Counted from the first letter of the stretch, positions 7,547 to 16,807 are shown. The stretch: DNA of 36,280 nucleotides from an uncultured Paracraurococcus sp. (GCA_903896535.1 CAITYE010000074.1:1-36280), one strand, 5' to 3'. Numbers and translations are program-made. Notes: generated by a model not told the origin, from the letters alone.

Positions 7547-7559
7547 GGAGGACAGAGGT

Positions 7560-8324
7560 ATGAACCCAGCGGTCGAAATGATCCTGAGCGCCCGGCGAGA
7601 GCGGCGGGTGCTGGCGCCGCTTGGCGCGCTAGCGCCGGTGGATGTGACGGCGGGCTATGCGCTGCAACGAGAGGTGGCGACGGCGCTGGGCGCGGTGCCG
7701 CCGGCCGGCTTCAAGATCGGCGCCACCGCCCAGACGATGCAGCGATACCTCGGCCTGGAAGGCCCCGCGGCCGGCTTCGTGCCGGCCACTTCGCTGCACC
7801 CCAACGGCGCGACGCTGCGGTTTGCCGATTTCCAGGCCCCGGGCGTCGAATGCGAAATCGGCGTCCGGCTAGGTCGGGATCTGCCAGCCGGACCGACCAG
7901 CCGCGCGACGGCCGCAGACGCCGTGGCCGAAGTCTTTCCGGCGATCGAGATTGTCGAGCGCCGCTATGGCGACCTCGCCGTCCTCGGCACGCCGACCCTG
8001 ATCGCCGACCAGGTCTTCCACGCCGCCGGGGTGCTCGGCGCGCCGGTTGCGGGATGGCAGGGGCTCGACCTGGGCGCGGCACATGGCGTCTTCACCGTGG
8101 CGGGCCAGGTGGTGGGCGAAGGCGATGGCCGGGACCTGCTGGGGCATCCGTTCGAAGCCTTGGCATGGCTTGCCGCCTCGGGCGCGGCCGCCGCGTTCGG
8201 CGGCCTCAGGGCCGGGCAGGTGGTCTGGCTCGGCTCGGTCACGCCGCCGATCTGGCTGGACGGCCCCTGTGCGGTCGACGCCCGCTTCGACCTGCTTGGC
8301 GCCGCCCAGCTCACCTTTGTCTGA
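7560..8324 (+). CDS. 2-keto-4-pentenoate hydratase-like protein (FAH superfamily)
   Basis: A 254-aa protein of the MhpD-type hydratase/decarboxylase group. Landmarks are GYALQREVATALG, AGFKIGATAQTMQRYLGL, a metal-binding region VECEIGVRLGRDLP (paired acidic residues), PAIEIVERRY, and a C-terminal GQVVWLGSVTPPIWL. Family members add water to 2-hydroxypenta-2,4-dienoates or decarboxylate oxalocrotonate in meta-cleavage pathways. No ring-cleavage dioxygenase is nearby, so its substrate is open. The ATG at 7560 has AGGAGGACAGAGGT just upstream; the track start at 7509 would extend into the Vgb remnant. Confidence 0.85.
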   Translation: MNPAVEMILSARRERRVLAPLGALAPVDVTAGYALQREVATALGAVPPAGFKIGATAQTMQRYLGLEGPAAGFVPATSLHPNGATLRFADFQAPGVECEIGVRLGRDLPAGPTSRATAADAVAEVFPAIEIVERRYGDLAVLGTPTLIADQVFHAAGVLGAPVAGWQGLDLGAAHGVFTVAGQVVGEGDGRDLLGHPFEALAWLAASGAAAAFGGLRAGQVVWLGSVTPPIWLDGPCAVDARFDLLGAAQLTFV

Positions 8325-8421
8325 GCGGGAAAGCCACGGTTAACCTTGGTATGACATCACCGCAGAGCCGCGACCCGCGGGAGGTTTGGTTCGCCAAAAC
8401 GGCGTTGGATCCGGAGATCCC

Positions 8422-8649
8422 ATGCAACACGCCGGTTGGACGACCTTAACGGATGAACAGCAATTAGCCCTGGCGCGCGAAGCCCTGCGCCACGCCGCTG
8501 CCACCTTGGCGGAGCATGCCGAGGTGCTGGCCGGTGAGATGGAACATGGCGCCTTGCACGACCAAGGCGGGCCGGACGCGCTGCGGCTTTTCGCTGCCGT
8601 GGTCCGGGCCACAGATGCCGAGAGCTTCGGCCGGGTAGGCCATGCCTAA
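8422..8649 (+). CDS. Small conserved-looking hypothetical protein
   Basis: A 75-aa mostly helical protein (TDEQQLALAREALRHAAATL, then EHAEVLAGEMEHGAL) with no membrane segment or signal. The ATG at 8422 has GGAG about 7 nt upstream. Strong third-position GC bias supports coding. I do not recognise a domain. It is 97 bp after the hydratase gene and is followed by repeats, so it may be the last gene of that transcript. Confidence 0.6.
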   Translation: MQHAGWTTLTDEQQLALAREALRHAAATLAEHAEVLAGEMEHGALHDQGGPDALRLFAAVVRATDAESFGRVGHA

Positions 8650-8750
8650 TGCCGCCTGATGGTCCTGCGGCCCGCAACGTGAAAGCGGGGACGCGGACCC
8701 AGGTCGCGCCATGCGTTCGGGCACGTTCCCCTCCTGGATCAGCCGCCGTC

Positions 8751-8856
8751 CTAGAGCATGCTGCGTTCGCATTGGCTTACGCACCTTGCTCGAACCTTTG
8801 TTTGGTCGCGGGATTCAGCGCCTTCGGCGATTCCGCCTCAACGCATCCCGCTCTAG
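8751..8856 (+). repeat. 106-bp CTAG-bounded MITE-like element, copy 3 (first of a tandem pair)
   Basis: Reference orientation, CTAG on both ends. Its left half is the most diverged copy (TTCGCATTGGCTTACGCACC). Its right CTAG (8853-8856) is also the left boundary of copy 4. The remainder of the 8650-9055 intergenic interval (8650-8750 and 8959-9055) shows no gene or clear structure. Confidence 0.88.
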
Positions 8857-8958
8857 AGCATGCTGCGTTCACTTGCGTTCACGCACCCTGCTCTAGCGTT
8901 TGTTGGGTCGCGGGATTCAGCGCCTTCGGCGATTCCGCCTCAACGCATCCCGCTCTAA
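8853..8958 (+). repeat. 106-bp CTAG-bounded MITE-like element, copy 4 (second of a tandem pair)
   Basis: Reference orientation. It shares the CTAG at 8853-8856 with copy 3 and ends CTAA at 8955-8958. It is closer to the consensus than copy 3 in the left half, while the right halves of the two are almost identical. Confidence 0.88.
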
Positions 8959-9055
8959 TGCCTCTCTCTTGGCCCGCTGCTGCCGAGACTAGCCCAATCC
9001 TGAAGCCGCCATGGTCGAGAGAACGATCACCATCGCCCCTCGGCTGCGCTCGGGT

Positions 9056-10594
9056 TCAAGCGGCGATCTCGCCGACCACGCGGGCCCGGACACGCAGCGA
9101 TCCGCCAGGAAGATAGGCCAGCGGCAGGTCTTCGATATCCACCAGGGCAAGCGTGGCGGCATCGGCGCCAGCCTCCACCGCCCGGGCGCGGGCGATGGCC
9201 TCGGCTTCCGCCATTGCCTCCACACGCGACAGGCCCTGGAAGACCTGGTCGGCCTCACCGCTCACCTGGGCGATGGCAGCGCCGACCGCATTGGCCACAG
9301 CGGCATGGGCGGGGCGCAGCACCTCAGAGATACCGGGCAGCCGCTCTGGCACCAGGAAGGCGCCGCCGCCCACCGCGAGCAGCGGGACCGGAGCGGCATC
9401 GGTCTTCATACGATCGATACTTTCGGCCAGCATCCGGGCGGCCTCCGCCAACACTGCACCGGCACGTTCGGCCGTGATATCCGCCACGCGGGCGGCATCG
9501 CCCAGGCGAAGAAGGCCAGCAGCGACGGCGATATCGCTGGTCGTCAAATCGGGCCCGCCGAAAATGCGGGACCGTTCGGGCAACCGAAAACCGACGCTGT
9601 CAGGGCCGATGGTGACACCACCCGGGCCCTCCCGCACCAGGGAGCCACCACCGAGGCCGAAGGAGAAGAGATCGGGCATCCGGAACAGGGTGCGGACCCC
9701 ACCGATCCGCACCACAGCATTCGCCTCTCGTGGGAAGCCGTGCCGCAGCGCGCCGATATCGGCGGTGGTGCCCCCAACATCGACCACCAACGCCTCCTTG
9801 ATGCCAGTCAGGAAGGCGGCGCCGCGCATCGAATTGGTCGGGCCGGAGGCGAAGGAGAGTACGGGAAAGCGGGCCGCGAGCTCGGCCCGGATGACAGTGC
9901 CATCGTTCTGCGTGACAAATAGCGGCGCCGCCACGCCGGCTTCTTGCAGCGCGGTCTCGAAGGCGCGGACGGTGCTGCGGGCCAGGGCGGCGAGGCAGGC
10001 GTTCAGCAGCGCGACATTCTCGCGCTCCAGCAGCCCGATGCGGCCGAGATCGCGCGAGAGCGTCAGCGCCACGCCCGGCATTTCCTGGCGCAGGATCTCC
10101 GCCGCGCGGCTCTCCATTGCGGGGTCAAGGGGCGAGAAGACACTGCTGATCGCGACCGCTTCCAGGCCGGCGGCCCGCATCGCCCGGCCGGCAGCGGCCA
10201 CAGCACGTTCATCGAGCGGCATGATCGGCCGGCCGTCATAGTCATGGCCGCCCTCAACCTGGTGAACCTGCCCGCGGACCAGGGCGGCGAGGTCGGCGGG
10301 CCAGTCGCAGAACGGGGGCAGTGAGGCGGCCGCCGGCAGACCGATGCGCAGCGCACCGATGGGGGCGAGACCCCGCCGTTGGACCACGGCGTTCACGAAA
10401 TGCGTCGTGCCGATCATCACGGCCTGGACGCCTTGCGGACCGATGGCCGGGGCAACCCCAGCCAGCGCGGCCTTGACGCCCGACATCACATCCGCGGTGG
10501 TCGGCGTCTTCAGCGCATGCAGGACGCGATCATCTTCCAGCAGCACGGCATCCGTATTAGTGCCGCCAACATCGATCCCGATCCGCCGCTTCAT
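9056..10594 (-). CDS. Hydantoinase/oxoprolinase family protein (short HyuA-like)
   Basis: A 512-aa member of the ASKHA-fold hydantoinase A/oxoprolinase family. It has the N-terminal phosphate loop RIGIDVGGTNTDAVLLED, GTTHFVNAVVQRRG, the FASGPTNSMRGAAFL region, and a second nucleotide loop VVDVGGTTADIGAL. Classical HyuA subunits are nearer 680-700 aa and pair with HyuB; no HyuB is present. Short HyuA-like proteins commonly pair with DUF917 proteins, as here, where the ATG overlaps the DUF917 stop by 4 bp. The expected chemistry is ATP-dependent opening of a cyclic amide or imide; the substrate is not known. It is the last gene of the minus-strand operon. Confidence 0.88.
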   Translation of the reverse strand: MKRRIGIDVGGTNTDAVLLEDDRVLHALKTPTTADVMSGVKAALAGVAPAIGPQGVQAVMIGTTHFVNAVVQRRGLAPIGALRIGLPAAASLPPFCDWPADLAALVRGQVHQVEGGHDYDGRPIMPLDERAVAAAGRAMRAAGLEAVAISSVFSPLDPAMESRAAEILRQEMPGVALTLSRDLGRIGLLERENVALLNACLAALARSTVRAFETALQEAGVAAPLFVTQNDGTVIRAELAARFPVLSFASGPTNSMRGAAFLTGIKEALVVDVGGTTADIGALRHGFPREANAVVRIGGVRTLFRMPDLFSFGLGGGSLVREGPGGVTIGPDSVGFRLPERSRIFGGPDLTTSDIAVAAGLLRLGDAARVADITAERAGAVLAEAARMLAESIDRMKTDAAPVPLLAVGGGAFLVPERLPGISEVLRPAHAAVANAVGAAIAQVSGEADQVFQGLSRVEAMAEAEAIARARAVEAGADAATLALVDIEDLPLAYLPGGSLRVRARVVGEIAA

Positions 10595-11664
10595 GGGAAC
10601 ACGCTGACGAAATCGAGATCGTAGCCGAAGGCCCGGGGGCCCACGAATTCGAGCCCACGCGGGCTGAGGAACACGTCTGGGGCGCGCAGAGCGATGACCG
10701 TCACGCGCTGCCCATAGCGCAGCGTCTCGGTACCGATCGCCTCTCCGCTGACGCTATCGAGCACGCAGATCAGATCCGGGGTCATGACGCGGGCGACGCC
10801 ATCTTGCCAGCCGACCGCCCATTCGTTCTGGAATGCCAATTCGAAGCCTTCGCTGCGATTTTCATCGAGCCCTTCCAGTTTCGCAGTGCCACGCAGGAAG
10901 CCTTCGGTGGTCCGACGGGCGATATCGATGACCTTGCCGCGAAACAGCAATCGGCCGTCCTCGTTCGCCAGGATGGCAGCGATGGGATCTCGATGCTCGC
11001 GCTGCGCCAGGCGGATGGCTTGGCCCAGCTTGATGGCCTGGGTGGTGGTGTGGGGTATGCCCCAGCGCTTCACCTCGGCACCGCTGCGCGGCGCCTTGCA
11101 GGTGGCGGCAATGGAGCCGAGTTCGACGCACATCTTGCGCGACAGGCGCTCCATCCATTTCCAGCTGGGCACCTTGGCGACGATGCCTTCGATGCCACGA
11201 GGGTCGACCATGGAGAGCGGCCAGGGTTGCAAATCGGCGACCGCGAAGCTGGTCATCTGTGCTTCCGGATAGGCGCGGCCCATGGCATCCGCATCCACCA
11301 CCGGCTTGCCCAGATGCGCCGCCGCCATCATCGGCTGGATGCCGTTATTGCCGCCGATCTCAACCGACATGATGGCGCGGAACTCGCGGCCCAGATACTC
11401 CTCCATTAAGGTCACGGCGCGGGCGATGTTGCGGCTATCGGTCAGCCGTTCCTGGCCCACCAGCGGCGCCCCCATGTTCGAGACGACCGCGACGAGATCG
11501 TCATCGGCCAGCGCTTCCGGCTGCATCAGGTCCACGCGATGCCCGGCCGCATAAAGCTGGCGCATGTTCAGCAGGCCGAGATAAGGCGATCCGCCGCCGC
11601 CGGTGCCGAGCACCCAGGCGCCAACGGCAAGCGCCTCAATATCGTCGAGGGTGAGGGTCCGCAT
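10591..11664 (-). CDS. DUF917 family protein
   Basis: A 357-aa DUF917 protein. It opens MRTLTLDDIEALAVGAWVLGTGGGGSP, the family's glycine-rich N-terminus, then has VVSNMGAPLVGQERL, SVEIGGNNGIQPMMAA, and VVDADAMGRAYPEAQM. The C-terminal part ends SPRGLEFVGPRAFGYDLDF. As I recall, Pfam now describes this family as S-methyl thiohydantoin desulfurase domains, which would fit a hydantoin-type ring substrate together with the adjacent HyuA-like protein. I chose the ATG at 11664; the 523-aa track ORF runs through the AroM gene in another frame. It sits 2 bp from the AroM stop and overlaps HyuA by 4 bp. Confidence 0.88.
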   Translation of the reverse strand: MRTLTLDDIEALAVGAWVLGTGGGGSPYLGLLNMRQLYAAGHRVDLMQPEALADDDLVAVVSNMGAPLVGQERLTDSRNIARAVTLMEEYLGREFRAIMSVEIGGNNGIQPMMAAAHLGKPVVDADAMGRAYPEAQMTSFAVADLQPWPLSMVDPRGIEGIVAKVPSWKWMERLSRKMCVELGSIAATCKAPRSGAEVKRWGIPHTTTQAIKLGQAIRLAQREHRDPIAAILANEDGRLLFRGKVIDIARRTTEGFLRGTAKLEGLDENRSEGFELAFQNEWAVGWQDGVARVMTPDLICVLDSVSGEAIGTETLRYGQRVTVIALRAPDVFLSPRGLEFVGPRAFGYDLDFVSVFP

Positions 11665-11666
11665 GG

Positions 11667-12308
11667 TCACTCCGGAAGCAGGGCCGCGGTGGCGCGGGCG
11701 GCAACGCTGATCGCCAGCAGCACGGGACAGCCGAGCGCCGCGAAGGCCGCCTTGTCGCTGCGCCGATAGGAGATGCAGTCGAGTAGAATCAGGTCGGGCC
11801 GGAAGGGCGCGAGGGCGGCGACCGCCGGCGCGGGGTCGGTGAAGGGGCGGTGGGCGATCGCCGCAACCTCCAGCCCCGGGCGCTCTCGGGCAGCGCGGAG
11901 GGTCGGGATCTGCTCGGCGAGCGGTACGACCAGGCCCAGCCGGCCGGCGGGCAGCAGCGCTTCGGCCAGCGCGTTCAGCACCGCCGAGGGTTGCACGAGA
12001 TCGGCCCGCTCCGGCAGCTCCTTGAAAGCGCCGGTGCAGGCCAGCAGGACGGGGCCGGGCGTGGCCGCCAGGCGGGCACGCAAGCGCTGCGTGACCATGG
12101 TCTTCGAGACGGTGATGCCTTCGCCCGAAGGCAGCACAGTGAAGAGCGTATCGGCGCCGCACCGCGGTCCGAAAGCCTCCAATTCAGCCCGCGAGAGGCC
12201 ATCAAGGGCCCCGTGCAGATCGACCGCAAGCCCTGGCGCTGCTGCGGCGATTTCCGCGAGCAAATCCGGCCGTGGCGCCTGGCCAATGATGAAGACAGTG
12301 AGGTTCAT
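11667..12308 (-). CDS. AroM family protein
   Basis: A 213-aa protein beginning [16 protein letters not shown], the typical AroM opening, with [22 protein letters not shown], a central LLACTGAF segment and a later [11 protein letters not shown]. The family has two cysteines placed like those of Asp/Glu racemases (ACTG and DCIS). E. coli AroM has no established biochemical role. Membership of a transporter-HyuA-DUF917 operon suggests handling of a small carboxylated or cyclic substrate, perhaps as a racemase or isomerase; this is inferred. The start at 12308 overlaps the ATPase stop by 4 bp. Confidence 0.87.
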   Translation of the reverse strand: MNLTVFIIGQAPRPDLLAEIAAAAPGLAVDLHGALDGLSRAELEAFGPRCGADTLFTVLPSGEGITVSKTMVTQRLRARLAATPGPVLLACTGAFKELPERADLVQPSAVLNALAEALLPAGRLGLVVPLAEQIPTLRAARERPGLEVAAIAHRPFTDPAPAVAALAPFRPDLILLDCISYRRSDKAAFAALGCPVLLAISVAARATAALLPE

Positions 12309-13348
12309 GCGGCAAGCGGGACCGGATCGGTCGGCCGCCAAGTCACTCCGATGATGGCGCCTGGCGCCAAAAGGGCCGCCTCGGCGTCGCGCGGGGCGCG
12401 GCAGAGCAGGGGAACCCCACCGGGCAGGGCGAGCTTCAGCAGGACGGAATCACCCAGGAAATTGGCAACCTCGACCGTCGCATCCACCAGGCCCGCGCCC
12501 GCGGCGACCGGTCGGACTGCTTCCGGCCGCAGGGCGATGGCGGCGGCCCCCGCCGGCGGCGGCGCGGCAAGCGGGCTGCTCCAGCCCGCCGCCAGCCGCA
12601 GCGCGGCGCCTTCCGCCACGCCTTCGAGGATATTGGTGTCGCCGATGAAATCAGCGACGAAGCGGCTGGTGGGCCGGTCATAGATGTCGCGGGGCGTGCC
12701 GAGTTGCGCCACGCGACCGCCGCGCATTACGGCGATGCGGTCGGACATGGTCAGCGCCTCTTCCTGGTCATGCGTGACATAGACAAGGGTAAGGCCGAGG
12801 CGTGCGTGCAGGGCCTTGAGCTCGAACTGCATGGCCTGGCGGAGCTTCTTGTCCAGCGCACCCAGGGGTTCGTCGCATAACAGGACACGCGGATTGATGA
12901 CGATGGCCCGGGCCAGCGCGACCCGCTGCTGCTGACCGCCCGAGAGCTGCGCGGGTCGGCGTTCCTCCAGCCCGGTGAGGCGGACAAGGTCGAGCGCCTC
13001 CTGCACGCGCCGCGTCATCTCGGCCCGGCCGGTGCCGCGCATCTTCAGGCCGAAGCCGATATTCTCGGCAACCGTGCGGTGCGGAAACAGCGCGTAGCTC
13101 TGGAACACCATCCCCATGTCGCGCCGTTCGGGCGGCAAGGCGGTGATGTCCTGTCCACCAACGCGAATGCTACCGGCATCCGGTTGCTCGAAGCCGGCGA
13201 GCATGCGGAGTGTGGTCGTCTTGCCGCAGCCGGAGGGGCCGAGCAGCGAGAAGAACTCCCCCGAGCCGATCGTCAGATCGATGCCATCGACCGCGCGCGT
13301 GCCGCCGGGAAACACCTTCACCAGAGCCTGTAGCGCAACCTCGGCCAC
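12305..13348 (-). CDS. ABC transporter ATP-binding protein, spermidine/putrescine (PotA/FbpC) type
   Basis: A 347-aa importer ATPase. It has Walker [10 protein letters not shown] (residues 37-45), Q-loop [14 protein letters not shown], signature [14 protein letters not shown], Walker [13 protein letters not shown], and H-loop [11 protein letters not shown]-terminal TOBE-type domain (about residues 240-347) is usual for PotA/UgpC/FbpC-type ATPases. It energises the two permeases upstream in the operon. It starts 3 bp after the binding-protein stop and overlaps AroM by 4 bp, so translation is probably coupled. Confidence 0.95.
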   Translation of the reverse strand: MAEVALQALVKVFPGGTRAVDGIDLTIGSGEFFSLLGPSGCGKTTTLRMLAGFEQPDAGSIRVGGQDITALPPERRDMGMVFQSYALFPHRTVAENIGFGLKMRGTGRAEMTRRVQEALDLVRLTGLEERRPAQLSGGQQQRVALARAIVINPRVLLCDEPLGALDKKLRQAMQFELKALHARLGLTLVYVTHDQEEALTMSDRIAVMRGGRVAQLGTPRDIYDRPTSRFVADFIGDTNILEGVAEGAALRLAAGWSSPLAAPPPAGAAAIALRPEAVRPVAAGAGLVDATVEVANFLGDSVLLKLALPGGVPLLCRAPRDAEAALLAPGAIIGVTWRPTDPVPLAA

Positions 13349-13351
13349 CGG

Positions 13352-14395
13352 CTAGTTCCGGAAGATCCGGTTGACCCGATCGTCGATCCGGTCCTTCTGG
13401 CCGTTGTACCATTGCCAGGGCATCTGGATCAGCGTCGCCACCTGTTCTGGCGTGGTGAGGAGCTTGCCGCGATACTTTTCGCCCAGTTGCATGTCCCGCC
13501 GGACCGGGCTGTACCAGACCTCCTCCGCCATCATCTTCTGGACCTGTGGGGAGAGCATGTAGTTGATCCACTCATGCGCCAGCGCGGACATCTGCGTGCC
13601 CTTGGTCACCGACAGCACTTGTTCGAGCGAGACGACGCCCTCGCTCGGCGCGCAGAACTCGACGGGCACCTTGTCCTGGTTGCGATAGACGGCGGTATCA
13701 TGCAGCACCGTGAGAGAGAGTTCGCCGGAAAGCATGGCGTTCTCGGTACCGCCGGTGAAGTCGAACAGGCGCACCGGCCGCATCCGCTCCATCGCCTTGA
13801 ACGAGGCATCGAGGTCCTTGTAGCCGCTGCCGTAGAGGCGACCAGCCATCATGAACAGCGCCTGGCCCAGTGAGTTTGCGGGGATCACATAGGCGCCGCG
13901 TTGGCCGGCAAAGCGCGGGTCCCAAAAATCCTTCCAGCTCACCGGCGGAGTTGCCACCTTGTCGCGCCGCCAGGCGAGGCCGATAGCGCTGGTGAAGATC
14001 ACAATGCCGATGATGTCGTCGGAGGTCGCGTAGGGATAGATTGCCGCAGCGTTCGGAACCTTCGTCAGGTCGGGCCGCTTCTCGACCAGGCCCTGCTCGA
14101 ACACCGCCCATTGCTCGTTGGTGTTGGAGTGGAAGACGTCATAGACCGGCTTGCCGCGAGGCGATGCCATCAGCTTCGGCACGAAGGGGAAGGCGGTATC
14201 GACCTCGACCCGGCAACTATTCGCCTTCTCGAAGCCGGGGATGATGTCCTGGCGCATGATCTCGCCCCAGCGGCCGCCCCAGCCGGTGATGCGCAGCGTA
14301 TTGGCGGATTGCGCCCCGGTCAGCGCCGGGACGGCGAGCGTACCGGCGGTCGCGGCCAGCAGCGTGCGGCGGTTCAGCATGCGCGGGGTTCCCAT
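13352..14395 (-). CDS. ABC transporter extracellular solute-binding protein (PotD/SBP_bac type)
   Basis: A 347-aa periplasmic binding protein. It has a Tat-like signal (NRRTLLAATAGTLAVPALTGAQ), then LRITGWGGRWGEIMRQDIIPGFE, YDVFHSNTNEQW, and WKDFWDPRFAGQRGAY, which are typical of the spermidine/putrescine-iron-thiamine binding cluster. The ATG at 14395 overlaps the upstream permease stop by one base (TGATG); an internal start at MLNRRT would give a shorter signal. The ligand is unknown; the downstream enzymes suggest a cyclic amide or a carboxylated N-heterocycle rather than a polyamine. Confidence 0.93.
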   Translation of the reverse strand: MGTPRMLNRRTLLAATAGTLAVPALTGAQSANTLRITGWGGRWGEIMRQDIIPGFEKANSCRVEVDTAFPFVPKLMASPRGKPVYDVFHSNTNEQWAVFEQGLVEKRPDLTKVPNAAAIYPYATSDDIIGIVIFTSAIGLAWRRDKVATPPVSWKDFWDPRFAGQRGAYVIPANSLGQALFMMAGRLYGSGYKDLDASFKAMERMRPVRLFDFTGGTENAMLSGELSLTVLHDTAVYRNQDKVPVEFCAPSEGVVSLEQVLSVTKGTQMSALAHEWINYMLSPQVQKMMAEEVWYSPVRRDMQLGEKYRGKLLTTPEQVATLIQMPWQWYNGQKDRIDDRVNRIFRN

Positions 14396-15174
14396 CAGAG
14401 CCTCGTGTATTCCTGCAAGCCTATCATCCGTTCAATCCCGATGACCAGGATGACGGCGAGCAGGATTGATACGCAACTTGCAGCCGCGATCGTGCCGTCG
14501 AAATCGAAGCGGAGATAGTTGAACATTGCGATCGGCAGCGTCTCCTGCCCAGGCGAGACCAGAAACAGACTCACGGGAAACTGGTCGAAGCTGACGATGA
14601 ACGCGAAGAGCATGCCCGCCATCACCCCTGGGCGGATCAGCGGCAAGGTGACCTCGCGGAAGGCGCGGGCCGGCGTCGCACCCAGATTGCGTGCCGCTTC
14701 CTCAAGCGCCCGGTCGGATTGCGCCAGCATCGCCAGTACGGTCCGCAACACGTAGGGCGTCGCGACAACCAGATGGCCAGCGAGCAAGATGCCGAGATTG
14801 CGGCCGAGGCCTGCAACCATCGCAAGTTGGAAGAGCGCGAAGCCCGTGAGGATGCTCGGTAAGACGATCGGCGAGAGGAAAAGCTGAACCAGGACGGCGC
14901 GGCCCGGGAAGCGGCCCCGGGACAGGGCGATGGCCGCGAGCGTGCCGATAAGGCCAGCAATCACCACTGTGGCGAGGCCGAGACCGAGCGAGAGCCAGAA
15001 GGCCGCCATGAAGTCCCGGCTGGCGAAGAACTTGCCGAACCACCGCAGCGATATCCCTGACGGAGGAAAGGCTATGAAGGGCTCCGGGTTCAGCGCGAAA
15101 CAGATCACGATCAGCACCGGGGTGAGCAGGAAGGCCAGGATCAGCCCGCAGGCGGCAAGGAAAGCAGGCCGCAT
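14395..15174 (-). CDS. ABC transporter permease (PotC type)
   Basis: A 259-aa inner membrane permease with about six hydrophobic helices and the binding-protein-dependent EAA-like loop EAARNLGATPARAFREVTLPLIRPGV, which docks to the ATPase. Its first helix is LAACGLILAFLLTPVLIVICF. It forms the heterodimeric channel with the adjacent PotB-type permease. It overlaps both neighbours by one base, consistent with coupled translation. Confidence 0.93.
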   Translation of the reverse strand: MRPAFLAACGLILAFLLTPVLIVICFALNPEPFIAFPPSGISLRWFGKFFASRDFMAAFWLSLGLGLATVVIAGLIGTLAAIALSRGRFPGRAVLVQLFLSPIVLPSILTGFALFQLAMVAGLGRNLGILLAGHLVVATPYVLRTVLAMLAQSDRALEEAARNLGATPARAFREVTLPLIRPGVMAGMLFAFIVSFDQFPVSLFLVSPGQETLPIAMFNYLRFDFDGTIAAASCVSILLAVILVIGIERMIGLQEYTRL

Positions 15175-16049
15175 CAGACCGCGCCTTCAGCAACGCGGCG
15201 CATCGCCCGGCCATAGGCCCAGACAAGGACGAGGGCGACGATCAGGAGCACGACACCAAGCGCGCCTGCGAAGCCGAGATTGAAGCTGGAGGAGACCTGC
15301 TGGAAGATCAGCATGGGCAGCGTCAGAATTTCGTAACCCCCGATGACGATCGGCGTGACATAGGCACTGATTGCCAGCGCGAAGACCAGCAGCGCGCCGG
15401 CCAAAATCCCAGGGGCGGATAAGGGCAGGGTGACTTCGAGGAAGGCGCGGATGCGGCTCGCGCCCATCCCGCGCGCGGCTTCCTCCAGCTTCGGGTCGAT
15501 GCGGGCGATAACGCCGGTCAGCGTCAGGATCATAAAGGGCACATAGATGTGGCAGAGCGCGACGACGACCGCCGCCTCGCTACCAAGGATGGCCAGGGGC
15601 TCGGCAATGATGCCGAGCTTCATCAGGGTGCCGTTGATGACCCCGGTATTGGAGAACATGCCGAGCCAGGCGTAGGTGCGGACAACAAGGCCCATGACCA
15701 TCGGTGCGATGACCGCCATCAGCAGCAGAGTGCGAGTCAGTGGACGCCGGGCGCGGGCAATCAGGAAGGCGAGCGGGTAGCCCAGCAGCAGCGACAGCAC
15801 GGTGGTGAGCAGCCCGAGGCGCAGGGTCTGCCAGAGCACTTCGGCGTAGAAGACATCCCCGGCGATGCGTTCATAATGCTGCAGCGTGAAGCCGGCATTG
15901 GACTGCACCAGGGGATTTGCCGTCAGCAGGCTCATCATGGCCATGACGCCGAAGGGGATGGCGAAGAACAGCAGAAACAGCAGGCCGGCAGGGGCCAGCA
16001 TCAGTGCGGCGGTAAGGCCGCTGGTCGTCCCTGGCTCAGATTGCGGCAT
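15174..16049 (-). CDS. ABC transporter permease (PotB type), first gene of the importer/AroM/DUF917/HyuA operon
   Basis: A 291-aa permease. The first helix is ALMLAPAGLLFLLFFAIPFGVM, followed by a periplasmic loop and five more helices; the coupling loop reads EEAARGMGASRIRAFLEVTLPL. I chose the ATG at 16049 (MPQSEPG) because the upstream extension in the track has no hydrophobic or conserved look. Its ribosome site is weak, so the start is uncertain. The promoter should lie between here and the tRNA gene. Confidence 0.9.
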   Translation of the reverse strand: MPQSEPGTTSGLTAALMLAPAGLLFLLFFAIPFGVMAMMSLLTANPLVQSNAGFTLQHYERIAGDVFYAEVLWQTLRLGLLTTVLSLLLGYPLAFLIARARRPLTRTLLLMAVIAPMVMGLVVRTYAWLGMFSNTGVINGTLMKLGIIAEPLAILGSEAAVVVALCHIYVPFMILTLTGVIARIDPKLEEAARGMGASRIRAFLEVTLPLSAPGILAGALLVFALAISAYVTPIVIGGYEILTLPMLIFQQVSSSFNLGFAGALGVVLLIVALVLVWAYGRAMRRVAEGAV

Positions 16050-16522
16050 GCCCGGCCCATTGCTTTCGAGAATGCTACCCGGGCTTGCCGTGTACCGCCA
16101 AGCCAGTCTTGCCGGAGGCTGGCCGCGGGTAGCCCAGGTGATGCGCAAGTCCGACGCCTGTGATCACGCCGCGCTCACCAGCTTTCGGCAGCGGGCGTGC
16201 AAGGTCTTGCCGCCGCCAGCCGCCAAAGGCGTTCGCCCGGTGCATCGCCCTTGGGGTCGAGCCTGACGTCGAGGGCTTTGGTTTCCATCGCCGTCAGAGG
16301 AGCGCCAGTTGCAGCGCACCGGCATTGATGCGGCGACAGCATCGAATCGGCCGAGCCGGTGGGGGTTATCAAGGCGCATCTGGAGCGGTGCGGCCGGCCT
16401 GTCGCATCCGTTGCCCCCCTCCAAGCGCCCCGCGACGCCAAGGCAAGCGTCTGCGAGCATGGCGCCCCGCCACCCGCGGCTTGGGTCAAAACCCTGCCTC
16501 TGCTAGACTGCAACGGCTCAGG
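16050..16522. other. Intergenic region upstream of the importer operon; no gene seen
   Basis: 473 bp between the first permease gene and tRNA-Thr. Track ORFs on both strands here (for example 16160-16543 + and 16175-16513 -) mirror each other, lack good ribosome sites and match no family I know. The operon promoter is expected near 16050-16150, but I cannot place -35/-10 boxes with confidence. Confidence 0.5.
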
Positions 16523-16594
<72 letters not shown>

Positions 16595-16693
16595 GAGCTT
16601 ATGGCCAAGCTCCCAAAGCCTGGCCGTCGTCGCCGATTCGGCGGACCGCTCCGGTTAAGCCTATGGCGCCAGAGCCTCAGGGTGGGCCTGCGA

Positions 16694-16774
16694 CTCATAA
16701 TTTTCATGTTTATGAGCCAGTTTTGCGTGGTTTTTGGGATTAAAATAAATTTTTGTTCTTTGCTTAAAAACTGG
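16694..16774. promoter_or_regulatory. AT-rich island with two inverted repeats upstream of the 77-aa gene
   Basis: Bases from about 16690 to 16785 are strikingly AT-rich for this window. They contain CTCATAA-9-TTATGAG (16694-16716) and CCAGTTTT...AAAACTGG (16717-16724 and 16767-16774), with a poly-T/A core between. Position suggests a promoter/operator region for the small gene at 16808. An attachment-site scar beside the tRNA is an alternative, but I found no duplicated tRNA 3' end. Confidence 0.45.
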
Positions 16775-16807
16775 TAAACGATCCCTGCGATATCACGCAG
16801 GCACACT

